Source: Lingula anatina
Taxonomy: Eukaryota > Brachiopoda > Lingulata > Lingulida > Lingulidae
Length of the DNA: 64,000 nucleotides
Assembly (NCBI RefSeq): GCF_001039355.2
Contig: NW_019773803.1
Location: 501,688 to 565,687 of the forward strand
Reading direction: 5' to 3'
The notes below the pieces were generated by a model. It had not been told where the DNA came from and did not search any database. It saw only the letters and a program-made list of their open reading frames with translations. Positions 13,701-28,700 of this stretch are shown piece by piece. Every line of letters starts with the position of its first letter. The first letter of the stretch is position 1. The position numbers and the translations under genes were made by a program.

Positions 13701-16700
13701 ATTTAGTGCAGATTTATTGGGTACTGAGAAACCAAAGTGTATTTTGAACTTGCAGGGGTGGGGTGGAGGATAATTTCCTAGTGGTATCTTTTAAGTTAGC
13801 AAATTAAATAGATGGTCAGTTGTATTCAGTTAATAATTTTAAATGCTCTTTTGGTTTGAACATTTTAAGGGATGTCTAATGTGATTTCTTACCTCTTGGT
13901 ACATAGAGAGTGGAATCCTACTATGCCTCTGCATAAAAGGCTCTGGATTTGACAAGACTGTCCTGTGTTTTACCAAACTGGTGAAACCGACATCCTCATC
14001 ACTTTGAGAAAATATATCAGAATAACCTTGAATAAAATCACTTACTTTCCTGAATTCCTCTTCAGACAAATCTTTGTTCAGATCTATCTGAGACAAATAT
14101 TCCATGTTGTCATTGTCTGAACTACCTCTTCCTCACTGTCCAACTCCTGGCATGCCTGTATCTGACAAATTACACTCTTAGGTGCTATAACAACTGGATA
14201 TGTGTTAAAGGTTACTCACCTGAACAGGTAAAACTTCTCATATCAACCAAAGCCGGAGTAATAGTTACCCCTCTTGGTAAAACTGACTTCTCCCATGGCT
14301 GCAAGACAACCTGCTTTGCTAAAATGCCCCTGAATTAAATCGGGGGTGAACATTTTAGTCATATGAATAAGGACTTTTTATACCACAAAGAGAGTCTGTC
14401 TGTTACACCTTTTGAAGAGCTAATTGTGAAATAGATTTTGGATTTTAAGGTTCTCATATCATGAGTCAGCATGCAGTGTTAGTTCTAAGCAGACTTGTTA
14501 TTTGAATGGCAAGAATAGATGCATCATGTGAATAAAATTCTGTTGTCCCCAGTTTTCTTTAAATTTATCTATGCCAAATTGGTCTCATTAGAATGTTTTT
14601 CCAGTCTGTTTTCTACTGGTATTTCTAAACTTAAAAGTTTGAATTTTTGTAAGCTGTTTGTGAATTTATTTTTAAGAGCATTTATGTGCAAAATTGAAAA
14701 AAATATTTATACATTGATTTTATTTATAATCTGTTTTACATTATTATAATTTGTTTTTATAATTTTCTTAGTTTCCTTGAATAAAAAGGGAAAAAATAAA
14801 ACTTAACAGCATATCAAGAGGATGTTAGGCAATTATGTCGTTCCGTTTTTCTAACTGCTCATGCAGTTAGTGGCAACCTTTGCTTACACACGGTATTAGG
14901 GAAATGGCACTCTAAAATAAGATAACTGACATTTCCACACCTATCTCTTGCACCTGGGTTGAATGTCACCATCTAGGGCCTGTAAAGTTTGCTTAGTTCA
15001 CTGTTGTAATACTTAATGAAATGTTACATGTTTTGATGCATCTTCATCTCCATGACGAAAGATGTATGTGTTAATGGCTCTCCTGCATGAAGTGTCCACC
15101 AAATTAATATATTTTTTAATGAAATATAATTTTGTATGAGCAGATGTTCATAACTTAGCTTTAAGTCTTACCCTTGTTTGCATTCAACTGCCATGCAGTT
15201 ATGTATTTCAAGGTAGTTATTAGCTAATGTAAGTTAAATGTGAAAGTAGATGAAAATGTGAAGAAAAGGGATTTGAAACATACATAAGGCAAATTTAAGT
15301 TCTTTCATTACATTTTTCAAGTTGTTATTAGTGTTTGCTTGCTTTAAACAAATTTAGATTATTTCTGATCATTTTAAAACCCAGCAAACACTTGGTTTAT
15401 GTTCAAAAAGGCAGTCTAAGGTCCGTTTACCCATATCTCATGGTTGATCAGACTAGACGTTATCAACATAGCATCTGCACATGTCAAGTGTTGTAAGGTC
15501 AGGAATACTATCACTGCATGTAATATGCATACACAGAGGCAGGTTGGGGGGAGGAGGGTAGTACTATAAAATTATTAGTGCCACTAATTGAATATAAGAT
15601 GTGATTTCCATGTCTTTGTAATAATGCTGATGAGTGTAAGACTCTGTTCACATGAAAAATCTATTTTCTAAAAATCTATTTTCTATTCGCGGTATCTTGT
15701 GATCACTCTGAGCGCAGCCGAAAATTAATTACAGCTTTGGAAGCGCTGCCAGTAATTACGCCGCGGGGTATTCAGGGCACAGACCGTGATCACAAGATAC
15801 CGCGAATAGAAAATAGATTTTTAGAAAATAGATTTTGCATGTGAACGGTCACTAATAGTGCTTATGATTGGTCATTTGGTTGATTGACTAGATTTTTCTT
15901 AAATGATTTTTGATCTAATTAGGCAGCTAAAACAGAATTTGACTTGTTTTTTGTGTACATATGCAGTTATATAGGTCCATTAACTAAAGAAATTCAATTT
16001 TCCTTACTTTCTGATAATATTCAACTTAAATTAAACATGTTAGATTGAATCCAGCTACTGTTGCAATTAATCTTGGCATTTCAAATTTGAACACACCTCT
16101 TAAATTTGGTAAACACCAACTTCCAGACTTTCAATTAAATAGCACTGCCCTCTAAATGTTTTTTTTTTTTTTTTTGCCGAAACTTCAGATGATAAGCAGC
16201 AACAAATTATATTGTGATAACTATAGGCAGAGCACAGGTAGGTAGGTAAAGGGGTCTCTCACTAGAATTCGATACTGACAGCTCTTAAACATTACACAAC
16301 AGAACTAAACATACGTTGCAGCCGTGTTTTGTATATAAGAGTTTATGAAATTGTTATTAATCTGGAAATCAACTTTATTTCTTAAATTTTGTAACATGGC
16401 ATTGGACATAAGCAAGGGCTATCAAGAATCAAGGGTGGATCCAGAGATATTTCCTGACTGTCTTTCAAATTTATCTTTGTTGATCCATCTTCCATTTTTG
16501 ACCGTCTTTCGTCTGAAAAAAATTGGATGCCATGTCAATGTGAACTTGAAAAATTCTAATCGCCTTCTGGAAGAACCAGAAGACGGCTTCCATAAGCCCC
16601 TGAGAATAAAAGGAAGGTAGAAATATATAGATTTGTTAGACTACCCAAGGAGTTCCAAACTCCTTGGACTACCACTTTGAATCCCTGAATTCTTTCTATT

Positions 16701-19700
16701 CATATTTGATTTACATTCTCCAACTCACCCCTAAAAAAGAAAGAAGAAGAAAAAAAACAAGATGAATGAGGTGTCTCATTAATAACTAAAAACAGAGGGA
16801 CATAACTCAGTCTGAAACATTTGCTCCCATGTAATGATGTTTTAACCCAACTACTGCTGGCTAATCACCTGACACATGACAGCAGCTGTTGAAGACCTGC
16901 ATCATGGTATTCAATGTGCCTCATACTGCAAACATTTAATTGAGTTAAGTAGTATGTTGTATCTTATATAAAAATGCAGTATATACTAAGTATATAGTGT
17001 TCTATATTCCATTTTCCATTTTTATTTTAAAAAATAAACTGCATGTCATTATAAAAAAATGTCGAAATTTTAATCCTCAAAGGGCACTCAATATGATATG
17101 GTATAGGTGTATTTACAATGAAGTTGTAGATGGTTTAATTGAGTGCCATATCTGCACTGAATCAGTCTGATCTGAATTGTTCTTTTACTATATGATATGA
17201 TATAAAAGTGTATTTACAACGAAAATGTAGATGATTTAACTTAGTACCTTATTTACACTGAATCAGTCTAATCTGTATTGTACATTCAGCCAACCTTGAT
17301 GTACCCAATGGTGAGCATTTTTAAAAAGTTTTATCATATTCTACTTCTGAGATAGAATAAATTAAGTTGTTTTAACTTGATTGCTAATGCAAATTGGACT
17401 CTGATGTGTATTCTGTGGCATCATTATATTGTGCAATACATCATTTTTGATGTTCTATATAACAGAAAGATATGGGTACATACATTATGCTGAGATGTTA
17501 AAAAAGTCAGCACAACCAATGATTTTGTTGATTAAGTTAATTTTTACAAATTGGCTTGTAATTTTTCAAAAAATCTGTATATCCCTCATTGGTCATAATG
17601 TTAGAAAATGACCAAAGTGTTAAGTACCTAATTAAATAATACAAATTTTTCTTGAGGATAAGTTTTTTTTTTCACTACCCATATCAGTTCTGACTTTTTC
17701 ACCTCTGTTATCTGTAATTGTTCAGCAGTATGTGCTGTGTATAGGTGGGAAAGTTGAAGTTATTTTCCTCCAAGTGGTTAAGGCTTGTACTGATATCTTA
17801 TTTACCCTGCCACCTGGTAAATCAAGGTCAAGAGTTGAGGAGTTGGGCAATTTCTCAGTCAGCTTTAGATCCCATATTTTTTTCTTTTTTACAAATTGCA
17901 TATTTCATGTTGTATGAGAAAATTTCATAGACAGTTTGTGAATATAAAGTCCATGCTCTATGAATGTCCATGTATTGATTTCTTTAGAAAAAAATGGACA
18001 AGTTGATGACTGTTGTTATTTTTTTTCATTGTGCTTTTTTGGAGTTTTTGAGTTGGTTTCACTTTAAACATTTAAAAATGTTACATATTTAATGAATCGT
18101 ATATATATATTTTTATTAATCTTTTATGAGTAGGAAAAAGAGAGGAAAAAAATTCCATCCATGGCTATCACAAATATCTGTGTGAAACTAAAGATTGCAA
18201 TGAAATGGATTTTAAAAAATAAAAAAATATATTAACCTGTCTTTCTCACTGGTCACTCCTGTCCTAGGGACCAAACAGAAACTGTACTCCAATAGCTGAT
18301 GAGATTATAATCAGTTTAATTATATGGTCAATTAATCCCCAGTAGCAGCAGTAGATGCAGATGTCTGGTAAGGCACGACCCTTTGGGAACTGAATACCTT
18401 TGCAAGTGCAGGAGTAAGTAGCAAAAAGATTTTACCTAACTGAGGGAATTTTTGGGTTTACTTCTCAGTATCTACTTCAATTGAAAATGCATCATTGATT
18501 TTTTTTTTTTTTTTTTGGGGGGGGGGGGAGCTAGAAGCAGAAACTTTTGATAATGCCCATTAATCCTTATCGAGAGGCATTTGAGCAGTTGTATCACCTT
18601 TGTACAAACATTCCTGTGCCTCATGAGATTAAAAAACTAGAAATTTATGATGGTGATCGGACCCTCTTGCAAAAGACATGATAATAAAACTGAAAGCTTA
18701 CGGAAAAATGGCCCACAACCTGTTTGTTGTGTACACAACTATTTCTCTCGTAAACATAGCCCAGCCTCAGATTCCTGTGACAATGGAATGAGTCAGACAG
18801 TATCAGGGTCATAATGTTACAGCTTTAGGGTACCCCAAGCAACACAAATTTGGGTACTTGACAAGTTTGGCAAATTTCTCTACTTATCTCCTCTTCTTTC
18901 ATTAAGTTTATTTGGATAATTATGATTGGAGATTAACCAGATTGAATGTCAGTGTCTCCAAGTTATTGGACATTCCTTTGTTATCTTGTTCAAATGAATT
19001 TCACAAAATAAGTTGTAAAATCTTCTCTGAATATGTAATAATTTACAGTAGGCCACTAGATAACATTTTATTATTGGGTGGATGGTAGTTTATCAGAAGT
19101 ATAAAAATCGGGTCCTCTGTGGGAGATTGAATAGTTTCAACTTTGTTGGCAACTTGTTGGTGTATAACCTCTAACCTTGTGCCACAGTCACATACTACTA
19201 TTTGATAATTTTTTTACCAGTGCCTCTGCCAGCTGTTTTATCCAGCTGTTGTGAATTGAACACTTGCAAGTTGTATGTGACAGGTTGAAACAAATTTTTA
19301 CAACCCAGGGTGTGGTCAGCTGGACAACACTTTCACAACAGTTAGAAAACAGTGAGGATCTCTCAGAGAGAATTGACTGTTGCAGCTCTTGAAATTTTAT
19401 GGTATACAGTGGTACTATTACCAGGGTTGTTCTCATTTTGAAATAAGCTGATTGATGTGACTGGGAAACAGTTCCTGACAGAAATACAGCCTGTAGTAAC
19501 AGACTTTTTGAACAAATTAAAAGAGCAGATATTTAGAAGAAGCATTATGTCTTCAGAGTTGGATGATTCCTCAGAGATCAAGCCTACATCTTCACATATG
19601 GCTTGTGAAATCCCTCTCAGTCCCACCAAGGTGGTGGAGGCTGATCAGGTGGCAATTAATGAGCCTGATGAGGTAGGAAGTGATGTTTATTATGGCCAAA

Positions 19701-22700
19701 CACGGTTAAATATGCCCTTTAGTTCTTATTTTGCAGTCTCTTATGCCTCTTTACCCCTATTTATTTGAGAAATTTTTTGCTATAATCCATGAACAAAATT
19801 TGAACTGTAAGAATATGTATATATACATATTTTTTCTCCTTTTTTGTCTATATAAAGGAATTTGAATAGGTTGATGGCATTACTTATTAAGTATAAATGA
19901 CACAAAATTGCAATGCAAGAGCTTGTTATTGGTTATTTGGAGTCCTCCAGTTGTCTAAACTAAATCCATTTGAACCAATCATATTATCTGCCAAAATAAT
20001 ATGAAACATAAATGAAAAATGTAATATAAGGTGGAAAATAAAAATGCTATGACTAAATATTGAAATAGGGCATGCCAAAAATCTGGTTTATAAAAGTAAC
20101 ATTCAAATAATCAACCCTCAAATCTTTGAACGTGTGCAATCTTGGGTAAATAGAGATAGTGTTGCTCATAAAATTATTGAGTGGTATGCAAACTTCTTCA
20201 GTGTTGCTTATCAACCAAAGTTTGGATGTTTTATGAACGTGATGCGAAACATGCATTTCTCACTGACAAAACAGAAGTTATTTTTTCAGCTGTAAAGAAA
20301 GCCTATAAAGTCTGGCCTTTGCAATAATATTGAAATTGAAGATTTCTGTAGTTATTAGTAGTAAAGAAATAAGTGTTTTTAAGAGAAACAAAAATGTGAG
20401 GTTTCCCCACTCATTGTCAGTTAGATAGATACCGGTACATCCAATCTACATGTTGTCAATTCTTAGAAATGCTAAATCCTTGTGATATTTTTTCATTTTT
20501 GACACATTTCATTCAAGTTTTGAAGCAGAAGTAAAGTTCTTTGAACTACACAACATGATGCAGAGATAAAGAGGGCATTTGTGTGACTATATTGCAACAT
20601 CTCAGGTAGTGCTGGTATATAATTGTGACACCTTACCCATTGGCTGAAATTGATACCTGAAATAGTGTACTTGACGGACAAAATACTTAGGAAAACGGGA
20701 ATTTTAAAGATCCAGTTATGTGGACTTTGCCCAATGCATCGTTATTGAAAAGGTGGTGTTCTGCTTTATAGAGCATATAAAATGGGAGTGGGGCATTTGC
20801 CTATCAAAGAAGTGCAAAATCAAACAGCAACTCCCAAAATCCTTTTTGCCCTTAAGTCATTTTACATGAATGAAGCTTTTGTTATAGGTAACAGAATACC
20901 TTAGCTATTCTATCTGTTTTTTTTTTTAATAACTGGGCACGAATTACAGGAAGTGGTGACTGAAAAATTTGCTTTTTTATATCTAACTCTTATTTAACAT
21001 TGACAATGTGGTATTGTGTTTATACAATGAACTTTCATTTTCATCAAAATGACGTTCCTTATAATGTATTTTTCAAGAGTACCTTAAAAATAGTTAAAAT
21101 ACTTATTGGAAATGTTATGATGATCTTTTTTCAGAACAGGGATATGTTCTGGTTTGGTATATGTGTAGAAAGATCCTTTTCACTTTTTTGTGTATTTACT
21201 TTTATATCATATATTGAAAGAGTTGAAGATAAAAGGTATTCCAAAATATCAGAGAGCATACAGGTATGTTTGCCAGCAGGGTAAAAGAAAAATGTTTGGA
21301 TAATTGAACTGGGTAGTTTGTAGCTCAATACTGGGAGGGATATGGAAAATATTACTTTTAAGACCTACTGGTAGTCGGGTTTCATGAAAGTGTGCACAAA
21401 TGAAAAATACATCTTCGTAGACCACAAATACATGTATATAAATGATGGACTAAATCACTGCGTGGAATGTTCACTATTCTATTTTTTTACCTCTCCAACA
21501 TTTACTTTAAAGGGAAATAACATAACCTTCTTTGTCTTGATTTGACTTATTGACCTTGATTTATGTGAATTGTTTTTTTTTTACTGTTCATTGATTTTCC
21601 CTATTGATTCACCCAAGGAGAAAATCGTTCACTTATGGCAAATGTATGACAGGGATTTATCAGTGAAGTGAACACTTGTGAGCAGATTGGCTATCTCAGA
21701 GCAGACTTCAGTGAAAAAAGAGAGAGGCAGATTTTCAATATCACATTTGTAATTTATAAATTCTGAGAGCTGTCCGTGTTGCATTTCTCCCTTTATCAGA
21801 TGGGAAGAGTATTCAGGAGACTACTGAGATATATTGAATAAGTGCAGTAGGCCAATACCACTTGTAGGAGTTGAGTTCTGAGACTGTCTGCTGTTGCTAC
21901 ATGTAGTTCTCATTATTTTTGTTTTCATTTTCAAATTAAAGTGCTTTGAATGGAATGGGGATGCAGTAGCAAGCTTGCACATAGATTAGCATGTAGCTGT
22001 CCAACTGCAGGTGATGGTTGGGATAAGTTTTCACTCATACTGTGAATTAAGGATTATTTTTTAATGTTGTTGCCTAGATGTAAGTATGCAAAATTTTCAC
22101 ATTACAATGATGCACTTTAGTACCATACTGTAGATCTGATGCTGCTATTTATTTAGACAGATGTAGATTAACCAATAAATCTGTTGAAATGAATGATCCA
22201 GTTTTGAGTAGAGCGAACATAAAAAGAATGTAAGCTTAGATTGTTTTTTAATTATAATGATAAATTCATTTAATTGGAGTATTTTTAGCAACATTATTTA
22301 CTAAGGCTTTGGATGGGGGATCTACATTTTGGACTCCAACTCCACTAAAAAAGCTCATTGAGCTGCATATATTGTTTCACAGTAGTGTGCATGCAATTAA
22401 ACAGCTTAAATAGACTTGTGATTTCACCTAAAGCAGAGGAAATCAGAAATTTATATCACAAGGAAGTAGTGATGTGTGGTTTCAACTGCATTTTCTGAGA
22501 TAAAGTTTTTCGGATTCTACAGTAGGTTTAAATTAAAGTATAAAGTTCAAAAAGAAAGAGAACACCTTGCAGTGTTTAAAAAAAACTTAAGAAAAGATGA
22601 TATTCAAAAAAAAAAAAAAAAAAAACACACAATTAAGAGAAATGTAATATTAATATTATACCATGAATTGATTTAGAACAAATTCTCTTTATTGTATGCC

Positions 22701-25700
22701 ACTGCTGAAAAAATCTCCTTTGTGAGTTCTTTGCACATCTTGATGCATTTCATTGAATAGAATGGTAGGGCCATAGATCTTTCTGGGTTCTAACGACCAA
22801 GAGATGGCAGGCAGATTATTGGCATCCAGCATTTTCTTGGCTATTAAATTCCATCTCTTGCTAATAAAATGGACATCCAAACCTTAATATTGATTACTTA
22901 AGGGATTTATTTCTTAACAAACATAGTTCAGGTCTCCTGGTTTCCAATATCTTTAGTATTATGATGTAGCGGGTGCAGTGGACACTCATAAAATGCTGCA
23001 GTTTGCATTTTTCATGTTATGTTTCTTCTACTCTTTTGATTTCTTGATTGGTTGATATAGAGAGATACCAGGATTCAAAGTGAGAATTTTTTTGTTTATG
23101 CAGTGAAACATACATTTTCAGTTTGATTTGCAAAAATAAAAAAAAAGAAAAGAAAATTGTGCTCTTTTTGTTCAGAAACAAATAAAATGCATAAAATATA
23201 AGTTGCAGAAAAGAAAATGTCATCATATTGACAAATTTTGAGCAAAATATGGATTTAAAACCATGTCTCTTGAGATGATATCAGTTATAATTGCATTTAT
23301 TAATCCAGCTGTCTTAGGGGCTATTCAGAATAGAAGATCCGAGAATCAACTGGTCCAAGGCTCAAATATGGTGGACCCTACACGAACGGAAGACTGCTTA
23401 ATCCTGTAATGGTCTCTCTGGCTCTCACACGCCTCCCCACGCATCTGGTCGATTGGAGCGAAGATTTAATTACTGTGTCCCTGCAGGGATGATGCGTGTG
23501 AGAGGCAGGATTAAGCGGTCTTCCTTTTATGTAGGTTCCACCATATTTGAGCCTTGGACCAGTTGATAATTGGATATTCCATTCTGAATGGCCCCTTAGA
23601 TTTTAAGATCCAAATTTGTTTATGCCCCAGAACAGTAACAAAATAAAACTCTATCTGCTCAGAGCTTGCAAATTAGATTTAAGCTGAATGAAGATGTATT
23701 TCTTCTGTGATGAATCCCATGCTACTTTCAAATATCGGTCTCTTAGATCTTTCTCTTGTCCCATCTCTATAACTTTGTATAATGCAATATTCCATAATAA
23801 TTACTAACTGCTCTCCAGAGCTAAGTGGGATTTCAATATCTATTAAATTAGCATCCCTGCTGGCATACTTAGTCTATAAATTTCTACTGAACATGGCAAA
23901 ACTCAACATGCAGCATGGATATAAAGGGAAATAGGGTGCTGAGACACAGGATTGTTTGCGATGCCGACTTGTGCCTAAAAGATATTTTAGCATGAACAGG
24001 GACTCCTTAGTAACAATAGACATTAGAAAGACATCAAGATGTCTAATAATTCATATTACAAATGTTGAAGCTCATAAGAACTAATAGGTGAGGTTGTTTG
24101 CACAACATTTAATTCCCATCTGTGATCAGAATTTTAGTTTTTTTTAAGGGAAGTGCATGTATACTTGCAACATGTGGCATACAGGTAGAAAAGATATGTA
24201 AGGAGGCAGAGTATTTGTTCATGGGGTATGACAGGTGACTTGATTGGAATATATACATGTATAATTAATGCTTGAGTACACGCAAGACACCATTGGTTCA
24301 AGGATTTATTCCTGTTCATGTGAACCATGCCTGGATAATTGTGTTTTCATCAAACACTGCTGTGGTTTGTGCAAATCCTCCCCATCTTATTCAACGTTCT
24401 CATTGTAAGTCAAGAGATCTAGAGATGGTTATTTGAATTTAATGAGAACACTAAGCCATCTTTGATAATTAAATCAGATCCATTAGGCATCAAGTAGCAT
24501 CTTTTCATTGAATACCAGGCAACATAAATGACATTCATTACTCTTCATGTCTTAACAAATAATGCTTATGCATAAGGATACTGAGCTTTCTGTCAGACTA
24601 TACAAGAGCCTGCTGGGGCCGGAACAGGAGGTAAAAGGTGTGTGGCATGATAAGAATAACAAGTGGGTAGTATGATCAGTTACATCAAATTGATCAAATG
24701 CAAAAATGTTTGCCTATGAAAGAGTATAAAACCGTAACTTGACATTGTCAAAATAAACACCTATACATGGTTGCTAGTGTTACCCCTGAAGAATATATTT
24801 GAATGAAAAGAACAGAATATATTTGTACATTATCATTAGCAGGGGTGTATTTATGGAACTAATGTATATAACAACAGTGAATATAGAATATTGATAAACT
24901 TTCCAAGGGAAAGAAGCAATTTACTATTTTAAAATGTCAGGACATGAATGATGATCATTATTCTTAAAGAACTTTTAGAGTAAAAAATGAGTCCAACTGT
25001 CATGTCTTATACCAGTAACAGAGTTTCCAACTCTACACATGTATTCTGTGCAGGTCTGGCTTTTGCTCCCATTGCTTTGAGGTGATATATTGTTAACAAC
25101 ATATTAAGCTAAAGATCTAAGCATTTAGAGCATGGTAACCCTGTGGTTATACTTTTGTCCAATTGAGGACAAATATATTTCCTGTTTTGCATACTTTTCT
25201 GTGGCATTTGGTATAGTGTGCAGCATTAGGAACATGTGGTTTACCTGGTTTACAGTTGCACTGTGTTGTGGTTTTACCCATGTTGAGCCCTGTGCACTGG
25301 TAAACTGCACCATCCTATTTCAGTTGTGAATCATAGAAGGGGCATCAAGGCAAGTGAGAAACACTAGCTGTGGATTAGGATATGTCTACATCCTATTTTA
25401 GTTTTCTAAACAAAAGAACTGGTTGTTTTGAAAAAACATCCAAAGGGTATAGTGAATCATGAGGAAAATATCATGTGAATGGATTAGTCTTGTGGAAAAA
25501 TATAGTGGGATTCATACATGTGGCACATAGGAAAAAGAAAGCAGAGCAGTTGTACAATTCAGGATATATTTCTTAAAGAAAGAAAAACAGATTTCAAGGT
25601 TAAATCAAGGTGGGTAATACACAAGAAGTATTATACCCAAGTTGAGTCCAAATTTAAAGTTTTCAAACCATTTAAAGCCTCTAGAAAAGCTTAATTACAA

Positions 25701-28700
25701 GCAAACTAGACAGGTAAAAAATTAAATCAGTTGAAGTTAAAAAGAAGAAAACAACTCCAAGATGCTTAAAAAAGGAACAGTTTGAGGCTTGTTTTTAAAT
25801 TTTACCGACATAAATTAACACAAGCAATATTTTAGTTTAACATATTTATCATCTGTCTGTGTGTGATATATATGTGCTGGTAGGTGATTAAAAGCTGTAA
25901 ACAGGTATCAGCAACATAAAGCTGTGGCATATTTAACGACTTGACAACCAGTTCGGCCTACAGGTGTGCACCAAGCTGATGTCGACATCATGGCATGTGA
26001 TGTGCACAATCTACAAACAGTGTACTACTTATAGATCTGTCTGTTTTCATTTCATTGTTATAAGTATTTGTTTATAGTATGAGCAGTTGTCTGTATTTTA
26101 ACAGATACTGTATATTAATGCCTTTGACATGGGGTTGACAGAGAGCAACTTTTTTCGGATTTCCCATGATTTGGCTTTTTTCTTGTTGCTAAAAATTCTT
26201 GAAGAAACCTATCAAATTACTAACTACCCAAAAGAATTGCCTTAGAATAAATTTAATAATAAGCACCGTTATATGTCTGTTCCAAGAAAAGTTCAACTCT
26301 TTATCATTTTGTGCACTACAGTGTATACAGTGTGATGTGTTTATAGAGGCGGTCCACCTTTACACAATACAGACCCCCAAGGTATTTTTTTGTTATTTTA
26401 TTTTAGCCTACTTGTCAGCAGCATATATTGTAATTGCTATGGCTCAATAACTACTGATATTAACTGTGCTGGGACACATTATTTTATTACTGTTCTAGTC
26501 TACCCGCTATGTAGTCATGTACGTGAGAAAATTATCATTCCATAGTTTGGTGGGATGTGGGTAGAGCTAAAGGAAATGAATGACATACTTTGTGTGACCT
26601 ACTTGGAGTGTTAATCTGCTAAAGTATGTGTTATGTCTGAAATATATTTTTACCTTGCGTAGGGTAAAATTTTCAATTCTTGTCAGAATCTACTCTAAAT
26701 TTATGTATGATTTTTCTTGGCAACTTTCAGTGATGATTTGAGAAAGGAATGTAGTTTCTTTTTAGTTTCTTTTTTTTTTTTTTTTTTTNTATACGGAGTT
26801 TAAAAATAAAATTTACTAAAATCTTTTTTTTATTTCAGCTGATATTTGCAGGAGAATATACTAAAGCCATGGAACAAGACTGGCATAGTGGTCACTTCGC
26901 ATGCGCTACCTGCGACAACTCTCTGACAGGCCAGAGGTACATTCTCAAGGAGGAGAAACCCTACTGCATCAAGTGCTATGTTGACAAATTTGCCAACACC
27001 TGTGAAGAATGCAAGGAGAAGATTGGAACTGATTCCAAGGTAAAAGAAACAAATATCATAATGGAAATTGCTCATCAATCGTCAACTATGCTGATTATTG
27101 TTTAGTTAAGAATTAAACTGATATACAGAGAGTATCATTCTTTATATAAAGTTAATGGATATGCGAGAAGTAAAAAAAGAAAGTGAATCAGATGCCTGCC
27201 AAAAGAGATTTTGAGGTTAATGGACAAATGATATGGATGATCCTGTTCTAATAGTGTGTGGTGGGATAACATAAGATAATGGGACTTGAAGACTATTTTT
27301 ATGTTGTATTCTCAACTATATGGGAATTTTTTAGTTCTTATCCAACACTGTAGCAATACCTAATGCTTGAAAGCAAGCTTTGAAATTCTACTTGCCATGC
27401 ATAATCTGCTTATGTAAAATGTTTACGGATGAAGAAGGCAATAGTGTATTGATTGATGCTGCTTGATGCTGTAATTTTCATCAGCAAGTGTCATCAGTAG
27501 TTATCGTTTACATGTATCGGTTTAGAATGATAGCTAAGGGAATTGCTGTGGTTGTTTAATGAAAGGATTCCAGTTTTGAACCGATAGTCTTAAGAAGGAG
27601 GGGTTGTTAATTACACAATAAACTGATGTTAAATATTAGCTTTAAAGTTGGGAGTTGCATTGTTTTAACATTGTAAATTGATACCAAAAACTGCATATTT
27701 GATGGTTTGTTTTTTTTTAAACATGTTTCCATTCATTCTAAAAAGGTCCACCTTTTTGGGACCATCCAATTATGTTACATCAACATCACACTATTTTTTC
27801 AGAGCTGCTTTGCTTAGAAATGCTCTTTTTCTTTGATTCACACATGCTAATTATTATTATTGCAAACCTGGGGATAATTGCATTTTATACATTGACTAAT
27901 AAAGTTGAATTAGATTTTTATTTTCAGTCTATTGTGCTTGAATCAGAAGGATATGTTATTTTTTCCTGTGTTTACTTCTAGGATTTGTCCTACAAGGACA
28001 AGCATTGGCATGAGAAGTGTTTCTTCTGCTGTGACTGCAAGTCTTCTCTGGTAGACAAGCCCTTTGCTGCCCGTGATGAGCGCCTCCACTGTGCTGACTG
28101 CTATGACAACAACTTTGCTGCCCGCTGCGATGGCTGTAGTGACATCTTTAGAGCAGGTGAGATAATCTATCTGTACTTCCATAGAAGCTCTTGGGGACCA
28201 TTCAGAATAGAAGATATGAGTATCAACTGGGCCAAGGCTCAAATATGGTGGACCCTACATGAAAGGAAGACTGCTTAATCCTGTAATGGTCTCTGCACCT
28301 CTCACATGCCTCTCCATACATCATCCCTGCAGGGGCACAGTAATTAAATCTCTGCTCCATTCAACCAGATGCATGGGGAGGCATGTGTTACAGGATTAAG
28401 CGGTCTTGCTTTCATTGTAGGGTCCCCCATATTTGAGCCTTGGACCAGTCGATACTCGGATCTTCTATTCTGAATGGCCCCTTGGAATATAAGTCAGTCT
28501 TTTTCCTAAACCCCTGGGATTACTTTAAATATATCCTCTTTTACTTTCCTGCTCTTTTGTATAATAACCTTAAATAGCTGGTGATAATTATATTGCTTCA
28601 TCTCCAAACCGTATCTATTTTATCTATTATGAAAAATGGAGTTTCAATGGCACTGTTTAAGGCATTGTGATGGGTTGTGTATTTTAGTCAGTTGTGCCTT

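Larger units (their letters stand above)
4141..26838 (+). other. 22.7-kb Lmpt intron between LIM1 and LIM2
   Basis: GT-AG intron that makes up more than a third of the window. It contains the separately listed repeats (7327-7727, 9918-10202, 13845-14330, 15646-15846, 17091-17284, 23317-23595), microsatellites and a coding-like patch at 19187-19670. Stretches 4141-6590, 7800-9900, 10210-13190, 14340-15640, 17290-19180, 19770-23310 and 23600-26760 show AT-rich sequence with no gene or family that I can recognise. Confidence 0.8.

Noticed and set aside
28193-28481. The core of MITE M4 appears inverted compared with M3, as if by internal inversion
   Set aside because: The arms are near-identical inverted repeats, so a copy inserted in the opposite orientation looks the same. 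No inversion is needed.
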